Part shown: positions 1-5,814 of the stretch, in pieces
Layout of the letters: every line of letters begins with the position of its first letter
Position numbering within the stretch: position 1 is the stretch's first letter
Source of the DNA: Nitrospirota bacterium
Lineage (GTDB): Bacteria; Nitrospirota; Nitrospiria; JACQBZ01
Length of the DNA: 6,490 bases
Direction of reading: 5' to 3'
NCBI GenBank assembly: GCA_016198945.1
Contig: JACQHO010000138.1
Span: 1 to 6,490 of the forward strand
The notes under the pieces: model-generated
Databases searched by the model: none
Told to the model about the DNA's origin: nothing
Seen by the model: the letters and a program-made list of their open reading frames with translations, nothing else
Made by a program: the position numbers and the translations under genes

Positions 1-1595
1 ATAATCTTCCTTAACCGCTCCGCCAACAACTTGGCGTTCTCGGCCGTGGTCTCCGGGGCGATCACCGCAAACTCCTCTCCTCCGTAGCGCGCCGGTATGT
101 CCATGGTCCGAACGGTTTTCCGGATGAGCGATCCGATCTCTTTTAAAATGAGGTCGCCGAAGGGATGGCCGTGGGTGTCGTTGAATGATTTAAAATAATC
201 GATGTCCACAAGCAGGAGGGAGAAGTCTCGGCCGTACCGTTTGCATCGATCCAGCTCGTCCTGCAACCGTTTTTGGAACTCCCGGTGGTTGAAAAGTCCG
301 GTGAGGCCGTCCGTCACCGCCTGCCGTTGGGTGTCCTCAAGCAGTCGAACCTGCTCAACGGCGGCCGCCGTCTGGAAGGCCAGAAGCGAAAGAATATCCT
401 CATCCTCCTCCGTATAGCCTGATCCGTCGAGTTTGTTCGCGACCGAGATCCCGCCGATCACCCGGTCTCGCAGAATCAGCGGAATGCCCAGGAAGGATCG
501 AACGGGAGGGTGATCCGAAGGAAGTCCGATGGATCGAGGCGCCTGCGTGATGTCGTTCTTCAGCACCGCGGTTCCTTCTTTTAAAATAAGGCCCAGCAGC
601 CCTTCCGCGTCGGGCTGTTCCTGAACCGAAGGACGGGTCGGATTTGTGAAGGAATGTTTGCATTGGGCGATCCGACCGGTCTGCGGATCCAGCAGGTAGA
701 GGGAGGCCCATTCCGATTTGATCAGAAGCGGAGTGTTTTCCACCAGACGATTCATCAAGGCATCCAGGTTTTCCGCCAGGGCGAACTGGACCGATAACTC
801 GTGCAGCATTCCGAGCTGCCGGACCTTGTCTTTTTCATGATCCATCAGGGTCTGCAGGGAGGTGGCCATGGTGTTAAACGATCCGGTCAGGCGGGAGATC
901 TCGTCGTTGCCCACAACCGGAAGGCGGTGGCCCATTTCGCCGCGCGCCAGAGTATCCGCGCCGCGCGCCAGCAGCCGAAGAGGCGACAGGAATATTTTAT
1001 GGACCGAATAGTAGAGCGCGATCAGGAACAGCCCCGATCCCAGTAGAGTGATCCAGAGCACCCTCTTTGCAATGTGGGTCATGCGAGCGTTCCATCCTGC
1101 CGTCGAGAAATAAAGACCGATGGCCGCTACCGGACGATCGTTCTCAAAGTACGGGGCCGAAACCTCAACGGTGGAGGATGCTCCTTCCCCGCGAGCAGTC
1201 ATGGTCCACCGGCCCGACAGGATCGGTTCCGCGTCTTCCGGATCGGCATCCTTTCCGAGATCGCCTGGTTCCGTGCTGGCAAACACCTTGATCTTTCCCT
1301 GCTGTTCGGCGTAGATCGAAATCTTCAGATAATCCGGAACGATCTGGACGATCTCGTTCATCGTTTGAACGGCCTTGGCGGGGTTTTTTAAAACATCCGA
1401 GTAAGGGAGTCTCTCCTGAATTTCCGATACCACCGAGCGGGCCTCCACCAGCTTTTCCCGATCGAAGGCCGCCCGGATGTCTTGTATATAGACATAGCTG
1501 ATCAGTCCGATAATCAGGTTGGTCGGGAGGAGGACGAACACGATCACTTTTGCGAAGAGGCCGAACCCCTTTCCCTGTCCTTGTGGGGTGTCCAT
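1..1595 (-). CDS. Membrane-bound diguanylate cyclase: sensor - HAMP - GAF - GGDEF (3' end outside window)
   Basis: This gene would make cyclic di-GMP from two GTP at the inner membrane. 531 codons are open from ATG 1595 to the left edge, so the C-terminus is missing. Residues 12-37 form the first membrane helix, about 38-175 an extracytoplasmic sensor region, and 178-197 the second helix. A HAMP linker follows (about 198-250), then a GAF domain (about 270-418, with SFLGIPL and GGISVANK). The GGDEF domain starts at DGLTGLFNHREF (429-440) and carries the active-site motif GGEEF at 505-509. An RTMD inhibitory I-site sits at 496-499, with the spacing known from PleD, so the cyclase looks catalytically intact and product-inhibited. 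ATG 1595 is the first start after an in-frame TGA. The best Shine-Dalgarno match, AAAGGA at 1615-1610, is 14 nt away, which is long, so translation may be weak. It follows rlmI by 43 nt. The ligand sensed cannot be read from the sequence. Confidence 0.93.
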   Translation of the reverse strand, partial: MDTPQGQGKGFGLFAKVIVFVLLPTNLIIGLISYVYIQDIRAAFDREKLVEARSVVSEIQERLPYSDVLKNPAKAVQTMNEIVQIVPDYLKISIYAEQQGKIKVFASTEPGDLGKDADPEDAEPILSGRWTMTARGEGASSTVEVSAPYFENDRPVAAIGLYFSTAGWNARMTHIAKRVLWITLLGSGLFLIALYYSVHKIFLSPLRLLARGADTLARGEMGHRLPVVGNDEISRLTGSFNTMATSLQTLMDHEKDKVRQLGMLHELSVQFALAENLDALMNRLVENTPLLIKSEWASLYLLDPQTGRIAQCKHSFTNPTRPSVQEQPDAEGLLGLILKEGTAVLKNDITQAPRSIGLPSDHPPVRSFLGIPLILRDRVIGGISVANKLDGSGYTEEDEDILSLLAFQTAAAVEQVRLLEDTQRQAVTDGLTGLFNHREFQKRLQDELDRCKRYGRDFSLLLVDIDYFKSFNDTHGHPFGDLILKEIGSLIRKTVRTMDIPARYGGEEFAVIAPETTAENAKLLAERLRKI

Positions 1596-1638
1596 AGGGG
1601 TGTAGGATATCCTTTGGGTTGACCTAAAGCAATTATTT

Positions 1639-2835
1639 TTACCTCAACTCAATTGATACGAGCTGAAGCAGGACACACTTCAAATATTCCGTCTCCGGAA
1701 TTCCCAGCACGATCGGGTGGTCGCGGCCCTGGGTGCGCCAGTCCGCGATATAAAACGATCGTTTGGCATCGGCCGCGGCCGAGACGAGCATCTCGCGAAA
1801 CATCTCGTTGCCGACCAGGTGCGAACAGGAACAGGTGACGAGAACCCCGTCCGGCGACAGCAGCATCATCGCGAGCCGGTTGATCTCCTTGTAGCCCCGG
1901 ATCGCCTCTTTGATTTTCTGGCGGCTTTTGACAAACGCCGGCGGGTCGAGGATGACGACGTCGAACCGTTCACCGGCCGCGTGAAGACGACGGAGTCCGT
2001 CAAAAACCTCTTCCTTGATAAAGCGGCAGACTGAACCGAGCCCGTTTCGTTCCGCGTTTGCCTGCGCCTGATGAATGGCCCGCTCCGAGCTGTCCATCCC
2101 CAAAACGGATTTCGCGCCGTACTTGGCCGCGTGGAGCCCCCAGGCGCCGGTGTGGCAGAAGGCATCCAGTACGCGCGCGCCGCTTGCCCACTCTTCCAGA
2201 CATCGGTAGTTCTCGGACTGATCCAGAAAAAAGCCAGTCTTTTGGCCTTCCCATACATCCACCTCGAGCGACAGTCCGTTTTTTTGAATCACCACGGAGG
2301 GCGGGAGCTCTCCATAAAGGAGCCGCTTTTCTTGTGGAAGCCCTTCGAGTGTCCGGCCGGCGGTGTCATTTCGCGCGACCACGGCGGCGGGCTGAAAGCG
2401 TTTGATCAAGACCTGGAGCACCGGCTCGGCGAGACGGTCCATGCCGGCGGTGAGGAGCTGAACCGCGAGGACGGCGCCGTACCGGTCAACGATTAAACCC
2501 GGCAGGCCGTCGGCCTCTCCGAAAATGACTCGATAGGCCTTCTCGCCGGGCAGCCACTGTTCGCGGAGGGCCTGTGCGCGGGAAATCTTCTGTGCGAGGA
2601 AACCCTCGTCAATTTCGATTCGCTCCCGCGTCAGCAGACGGACCGCGATCAGGGATCGCGGGTTGAAATACCCGCGGCCGATCCATTCGCCCGCGTGGTT
2701 TTTAACATCCACGATCTGCCCGGGTTCGAGTTCCCTCGGCAGACGGACGAGATCGTTTGAGAAGATCCAGGGATGTCCGGTCTTGAGCCGTTTGGCGGCC
2801 GGGGGTTTGAGGGTCAGGTTGGGTAGTGGGGGCAT
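1639..2835 (-). CDS. rlmI: RlmI-type 23S rRNA (cytosine-C5) methyltransferase
   Basis: This is a cytosolic SAM-dependent methyltransferase; the E. coli homologue makes m5C1962 in 23S rRNA. The protein is 398 aa, close to the 396 aa of E. coli RlmI. An N-terminal PUA-like domain (about 1-75, HPWIFSNDL at 21-29) precedes GEADGLPGLIVDRYG (106-120). The signature QKTGFFLDQSEN lies at 198-209, SAM motif I (LDAFCHTGAWG) at 223-233, DPPAF at 297-301, and TCSCSH, holding the candidate catalytic cysteines, at 334-339. The C-terminus has HPIVLGIPETEYLKC (373-387). I chose ATG 2835 because it matches family length and lies 2 nt after the stop of the upstream cupredoxin. A start at 2898 would add 21 unconserved residues inside that gene. 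There is no good Shine-Dalgarno sequence, so translational coupling to the cupredoxin is likely. Family assignment is firm; the exact target nucleotide is inferred. Confidence 0.92.
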   Translation of the reverse strand: MPPLPNLTLKPPAAKRLKTGHPWIFSNDLVRLPRELEPGQIVDVKNHAGEWIGRGYFNPRSLIAVRLLTRERIEIDEGFLAQKISRAQALREQWLPGEKAYRVIFGEADGLPGLIVDRYGAVLAVQLLTAGMDRLAEPVLQVLIKRFQPAAVVARNDTAGRTLEGLPQEKRLLYGELPPSVVIQKNGLSLEVDVWEGQKTGFFLDQSENYRCLEEWASGARVLDAFCHTGAWGLHAAKYGAKSVLGMDSSERAIHQAQANAERNGLGSVCRFIKEEVFDGLRRLHAAGERFDVVILDPPAFVKSRQKIKEAIRGYKEINRLAMMLLSPDGVLVTCSCSHLVGNEMFREMLVSAAADAKRSFYIADWRTQGRDHPIVLGIPETEYLKCVLLQLVSIELR

Positions 2836-2837
2836 CG

Positions 2838-3251
2838 TTATCGGGCGGTCTCGATCAGTATCATTCCGTCCATTCCATGATGGCTGGGGACACGGCACTG
2901 AAAATCATACTGTCCCGGAGGCGGGGAGAGGAGTTTGATCCTGGCCGTCGCGCCGGCCGCAATATCCACGATCTCGATTCCACGGCCTCGAACGACGTTC
3001 TCTCCGATATGGACCTCGACCATTTGATCTTTAAAAAGCGCCGACCGGAATTGATGCGGTTCATGCCCTTCATTCACCACCACCAGCTCCAGCGGATGGT
3101 CCGCCTTAACCAAAATCCGATTGGGGTTGAAACTGTACTCGTCCGCCCTGATCTCGACCGTCTGCCAGGGATCCTGGGCCCCTGCCGTCCCGATGAGGGC
3201 CCATCCCAGCGCGAGCATTACGGCCGCCGATTTTTTAAAAGACGGTTTCAT
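2838..3251 (-). CDS. Periplasmic cupredoxin (type 1 copper protein) 1
   Basis: A small exported blue-copper electron carrier of 137 aa. Residues 1-25 are a signal peptide: KPSFKK at the N-terminus, a hydrophobic core at about 9-22, and likely cleavage after AGA. The mature beta-sandwich carries the copper ligands expected of the family: His66 in EPHQF (with His63 nearby), Cys119, His124 or His125, and Met127 or Met130. The pattern is C-x4-H, followed by Met two or five residues on. ATG 3251 is preferred over a possible upstream start at 3314 because it begins exactly at the signal peptide and has GGGGAT (3263-3258) 6 nt upstream. It resembles the other cupredoxin at 3345-3770 in fold and probably arose by duplication, but the two differ in the copper loop. 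The stop lies 2 nt before the rlmI start. The redox partner is unknown; the neighbouring flavoprotein is a candidate. Confidence 0.88.
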   Translation of the reverse strand: MKPSFKKSAAVMLALGWALIGTAGAQDPWQTVEIRADEYSFNPNRILVKADHPLELVVVNEGHEPHQFRSALFKDQMVEVHIGENVVRGRGIEIVDIAAGATARIKLLSPPPGQYDFQCRVPSHHGMDGMILIETAR

Positions 3252-3278
3252 ACTGAAATCCCCGATGAACAGATTCGC

Positions 3279-3310
3279 GTTACATTGGCAAAGTTCAGGC
3301 GGTTTGTCAA
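3279..3310 (-). promoter_or_regulatory. Possible sigma-70 promoter for cupredoxin 1
   Basis: In the 93-nt gap ahead of cupredoxin 1 the minus strand has a perfect -35 hexamer TTGACA (3310-3305). The -10 is poor: CAATGT at 17-nt spacing, or the better match TGTAAC (3284-3279) at a long 20-nt spacing. A promoter here is plausible given the gap and the hairpin just upstream, but is not established. Confidence 0.35.
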
Positions 3311-3315
3311 TCATC

Positions 3316-3336
3316 GAAAAGACCGGCCGATGCCGG
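3316..3336 (-). terminator. Weak intrinsic terminator candidate after cupredoxin 2
   Basis: On the minus strand, CCGGC (3336-3332), loop ATCG, GCCGG (3327-3323) make a perfect 5-bp GC-only stem followed by TCTTTTC. It sits about 9 nt after the stop of cupredoxin 2. The stem is short and the T tract is interrupted, so it may give only partial termination of the upstream operon. Confidence 0.35.
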
Positions 3337-3344
3337 ATCGCGGG

Positions 3345-3770
3345 TCACCGGATCAGAAGATGCCCCTTCATTCCCTCTTGATAGTGGTCCTTCGGCGCTT
3401 TGGCCCGGCAGGCGATTAAATACTCGCCGGCTTTCTCTAGAATGAAGCGAAGGAGAACGCTGGATTTGGGAGGAATCTCGATCTCGGTCACGCCGAGCGT
3501 CCCGGTGATAATCCCGTTGATCTCCACATCCACGGTCAGAGTCTGCAATGCCTCGGTGATAAACTCGTGCATCACCGTTCCGTCATTGATCAGGGTGAGC
3601 TCGACCTCCTGGCCCGTCCTCAGGGCGATCTCGGCCGGTTGAAAGCGGTACTCCTGCAGCCGGACGGTGATCCGGCGGAGTTCATCGCTTGGAGGCCTCT
3701 CATCGGCCAGCGCCTGCCCCGACGCGGCCGTGAGCAAGCCTGCGATAAAAATCCATCTGAACCGGTTCAT
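3345..3770 (-). CDS. Periplasmic cupredoxin 2 with extended copper-binding loop
   Basis: An exported small copper protein of 141 aa. Residues 1-22 are a signal peptide (NRFRW, hydrophobic core IFIAGLLTAA, likely cleavage after ALA). The mature domain begins with RRITVRLQEYRFQP, typical of the first cupredoxin strands. Putative type 1 copper ligands are His68 (VMHEF), Cys121, His129 and Met134. The spacing C-x7-H-x4-M is longer than the C-x4-H of azurin and rusticyanin, so redox properties may differ. The start at 3770 overlaps the stop of the membrane protein gene as ATGA and has an ideal Shine-Dalgarno (AAAGGAG) 7 nt upstream. A GTG at 3791 in the same frame would lie inside the upstream gene, lack a ribosome site and spoil the signal peptide. 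The tight coupling suggests that it works with the membrane protein and the flavoprotein. Confidence 0.87.
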   Translation of the reverse strand: MNRFRWIFIAGLLTAASGQALADERPPSDELRRITVRLQEYRFQPAEIALRTGQEVELTLINDGTVMHEFITEALQTLTVDVEINGIITGTLGVTEIEIPPKSSVLLRFILEKAGEYLIACRAKAPKDHYQEGMKGHLLIR

Positions 3771-4264
3771 TTTTTTTCTCCTTTGAACCACATCTCATAG
3801 AGCGGCACTCCGATCAGGAGCAGCGCGCTTGTCTCCATGCCGATCCAGCTCGTCATCTGAAGGTACGCAAAACCGGGGGCGACATACTTGATCAGCCAGG
3901 GGCTGGCCAGATCGGTCAGTGTGCTCCCGAAGGCCAGCAACACAACGGCGGTTTTTATCCTTCGATGGACAGAGGCGCCGATGAACAGGTGGGTGAGAAC
4001 CAGCAGGATCAGCCCCTCCATGAAGGCATGGAAATGGGCCTCCTCCAGCATCTGGCCGATGGGACGCGCGAAGGCTTCTTCATCCTGATCGGAACCCCGG
4101 TAATGGGACACGATCGAGTCATACCCCGGACCGACGCGAAGCAGTCCCAACAAGGCGATCGTGAAATATCCGATGAAGGCGAAGATCAGGAAGCCGGTGT
4201 AGATTACCTTGACCTCGGGGGAACTGGTCGCGATCCGGAATCCTTTTTTACTGAAATCCTTCAT
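3767..4264 (-). CDS. Four-helix integral membrane protein of unknown family
   Basis: A 165-aa inner-membrane protein that I do not recognise as a named family. Hydrophobic segments fall at about 20-43, 80-97, 103-121 and 138-159, with a hydrophilic loop (44-75) between the first two. A striking stretch around the second helix has glutamates and histidines: EEAHFHAF (74-81), then His92 and His100. His79 and His92 are 13 residues apart in the same predicted helix, which would suit cofactor or metal binding at both membrane faces, but the other helices offer no histidine partner. The start ATG 4264 overlaps the stop of the flavin transferase fusion by 4 nt (ATGA) and has GGAG 8 nt upstream; the end overlaps cupredoxin 2 by 4 nt. 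Position between a flavoprotein and a copper protein suggests a membrane partner in electron transfer, for example a quinol- or heme-linked subunit. That role is inference only. Confidence 0.85.
   Translation of the reverse strand: MKDFSKKGFRIATSSPEVKVIYTGFLIFAFIGYFTIALLGLLRVGPGYDSIVSHYRGSDQDEEAFARPIGQMLEEAHFHAFMEGLILLVLTHLFIGASVHRRIKTAVVLLAFGSTLTDLASPWLIKYVAPGFAYLQMTSWIGMETSALLLIGVPLYEMWFKGEKK
3778..3784 (-). promoter_or_regulatory. Strong ribosome binding site of cupredoxin 2
   Basis: AAAGGAG followed by seven A and ATG 3770. It lies within the last codons of the upstream membrane protein gene (encoding KGEKK) and decides the start of cupredoxin 2. Confidence 0.85.
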
Positions 4265-5814
4265 GAATCCTTCTCCGCGTTGATGCCATAAACCACTTGC
4301 GTCAGGGCCAGGGCTTTTTTCACGGCATAGGCCGTGGACCGGGATGAGAGCGTCGCGCCGCTGATGCCGTCGATGTCACGGCCCAATTTCAGCGGGGCGT
4401 CAACCGTTTTACCCATGAACTGCTTCATGAACCGTTTCGAGCGGATCTCGGATCCCTGCGATTCACGATAGATCATGACCTCGATCCCGATGATCCGGGC
4501 TTGTGGACTGACGCCGATCATGAATGTGATCGGCCGTTCTTTGCCGATCACATTCAGCACGACGCCATATCCGATTGGAAGGCTCGGATCATCGACAACG
4601 ATGCGATAGACGGTGTAGCTCTCTTCTTCAATCCGCTTTCCGACCCGTCCGCCGACCCCGGCTTTCTGTTCCGCCGTCAGTGTAACGGTTTCCTTGGCAA
4701 ATTCCCGTCCCTCCGGAAAGATCCGGCGGACGGCCTCTTCCTCCGTCAGGTAGACCGCCCCGGCCGCCCCGTACGGCTTCAGAACCAGAAGACCGAAGGC
4801 CGATAGAAGACCCGCAAGAAACCGACGCCGATTCAAGCCGTCTTGGAAACCGACATGAAGGATTTCATTCCATCCGGAGGTCTCGTCGAATGAAAGATCG
4901 CCGTCTTCTTCTTTGACGAAGCAGCCCTCGACACCGGCCTGGGACTCCAAGATCGCGACGCCCTCTCTTATACCCAACACGAAGGCGGCCGTTGAGAGAA
5001 TATCCGCCTCGGTCGCCGTCGGCGCGATCACGTTGACGCCGGCCATTTCCGATGTGGGATAGCCGGTGCGTGGATCACAGATGTGGCCATAGCGTTTTCC
5101 GTCGCAGATGAAGAACTGCTCATGCGCCCCGGAGGTTGAGACGGCACGGTCCCGAATTCGGAGGGTCCGGACCACACGGTCGGGCCGTCTTGGATCCCGT
5201 ATCCCGATCCTCCAGGCGTCATGCAGAGGCGGCGCTCCCAATGCGAAGCTCGTACTGCCGCAGCTCACGAAGCCCCGCTCGATGCCGTGCGATCGCAAAA
5301 TTGCGACCGCGCGGTCGACGGCATAGCCCTTTCCCATCCCGCCCAGGTCGAACTCCAGACCGGGTTGAGTGATGGTCAACGCGCAACGGGCCTCATCGAT
5401 GAAGACCCGCCGGTAATCGACGCGCTTGAGCGCGGTCCGAATCTGTTCCTTATCGGGCGGAACCGAGCGCGGTCCATCCGGTCCGAATCTCCACAGACGG
5501 CCGAGCGCGCCGGCCGTGGGATCAAAGGCGCCTCCGGTCCGTTCGGCATAGCGCAACGCGAGCGCGATGATCCCGCAGACTTCCGGATCGACCGGGAGGG
5601 TGCGGGGCCCGACAGCCTTGTTGATCCGGCTGATCTCACTGTCCGGCCGGAATCGGCTTAAGAGCGACTCGATCCGCGCGATTTCATGAAAGGCCGCATC
5701 GTTCGCCCGACGAGCATGATCAGGAGGTCCGTGGGCGATGATCTCCCACGGACCTCCCATGCAAAACCCCGTCCGGCGTATAACCGATTTAGAACATGTA
5801 AGCGATGCCGACAT
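4261..5814 (-). CDS. ApbE flavin transferase fused to an FMN_bind acceptor domain
   Basis: A 517-aa bifunctional protein. Residues about 12-320 are an ApbE-type FMN transferase, which moves FMN from FAD to a threonine of a target protein: SRFRPDSEISRIN (53-65), GGAFDPTAGALGRLW (94-108), DLGGMGKGYAVDR (156-168), SGAHEQF (228-234), YGHICDPRTGYP (242-253) and ADILSTA (270-276, metal-binding Asp region). Residues 328-352 (NRRRFLAGLLSAFG and on) are a membrane helix with a Tat-like twin arginine. The remainder is an FMN_bind domain with DGISGATLSS (482-491), where Thr488 would carry the flavin. Enzyme and acceptor are thus in one chain. The N-terminus has no signal peptide or lipobox, so the ApbE part is probably cytosolic, unlike most ApbE proteins. 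ATG 5814 has AAGGAAG 9 nt upstream and overlaps the porin gene by 26 nt; ATG 5760 would cut into the domain's first strand. Variants from the usual ApbE consensus are MGG (19-21) and SCGS (184-187). Confidence 0.92.
   Translation of the reverse strand: MSASLTCSKSVIRRTGFCMGGPWEIIAHGPPDHARRANDAAFHEIARIESLLSRFRPDSEISRINKAVGPRTLPVDPEVCGIIALALRYAERTGGAFDPTAGALGRLWRFGPDGPRSVPPDKEQIRTALKRVDYRRVFIDEARCALTITQPGLEFDLGGMGKGYAVDRAVAILRSHGIERGFVSCGSTSFALGAPPLHDAWRIGIRDPRRPDRVVRTLRIRDRAVSTSGAHEQFFICDGKRYGHICDPRTGYPTSEMAGVNVIAPTATEADILSTAAFVLGIREGVAILESQAGVEGCFVKEEDGDLSFDETSGWNEILHVGFQDGLNRRRFLAGLLSAFGLLVLKPYGAAGAVYLTEEEAVRRIFPEGREFAKETVTLTAEQKAGVGGRVGKRIEEESYTVYRIVVDDPSLPIGYGVVLNVIGKERPITFMIGVSPQARIIGIEVMIYRESQGSEIRSKRFMKQFMGKTVDAPLKLGRDIDGISGATLSSRSTAYAVKKALALTQVVYGINAEKDS
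4268..4276 (-). promoter_or_regulatory. Ribosome binding site of the four-helix membrane protein
   Basis: GGAG (4276-4273) lies 8 nt before ATG 4264, followed by a second purine-rich AAGGA. It is located in the last codons of the upstream fusion gene and supports coupled translation through the ATGA overlap. Confidence 0.7.
4759..4836 (-). other. Internal Tat-like signal / membrane segment and possible internal TTG start
   Basis: Codons 327-352 of the fusion encode L-N-R-R-R-F-L-A followed by a hydrophobic run ending in GAAGA. This fits the Tat pattern (R-R-x-F-L) and ends in an alanine-rich, signal-peptidase-like site. The first codon, TTG at 4836, could start a free FMN_bind protein with a conventional N-terminal Tat signal. 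TTG overlaps a TGA in the neighbouring frame (TTGA, 4836-4833), the layout of a stop/start junction between two once-separate genes. No clear Shine-Dalgarno precedes the TTG, so internal initiation is speculative. Confidence 0.55.
5723..5757 (-). repeat. Perfect 13-bp inverted repeat (RNA hairpin) in the 5' part of the apbE fusion
   Basis: The arms GGAGGTCCGTGGG and CCCACGGACCTCC are perfectly complementary with a 9-nt spacer, and the inner GA/TC bases can pair after one mismatch. The hairpin covers codons 20-31 of the fusion gene, directly after the alternative ATG at 5760 and about 30 nt after the porin stop codon. No T tract follows, so it is not an ordinary intrinsic terminator. It may stabilise the 3' end of the porin mRNA or limit expression of the downstream gene. 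Confidence 0.85.

Noticed and set aside
1604..1613. Palindrome AGGATATCCT just upstream of the cyclase gene
   Set aside because: A 10-bp palindrome alone is weak evidence for an operator; it also overlaps the probable ribosome site.
2071..2496. Plus-strand reading frame of 141 codons opposite rlmI
   Set aside because: It is antisense to conserved methyltransferase motifs and its translation shows no protein-like pattern.
2836..2898. Upstream extension of rlmI to a start at 2898
   Set aside because: It would add 21 unconserved residues overlapping the cupredoxin gene; ATG 2835 matches family length.
3252..3314. Upstream extension of cupredoxin 1 to ATG 3314
   Set aside because: It would bury the signal peptide behind 21 residues and has no good ribosome site; ATG 3251 has both.
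2826..3419. Long plus-strand reading frame (197 codons) antisense to the cupredoxins and the rlmI start
   Set aside because: It lies opposite well-supported genes, has no recognisable domain, and such frames are common in GC-rich antisense strands.
5289..5296. Single GCGATCGC octamer like the cyanobacterial HIP1 repeat
   Set aside because: I found only one copy, and it is explained by the general GATC excess.
5221..5661. Plus-strand reading frame of 146 codons opposite the ApbE domain
   Set aside because: The composition is rich in Arg, Ala, Asp and Pro as in antisense shadows, and the minus strand carries clear ApbE motifs.
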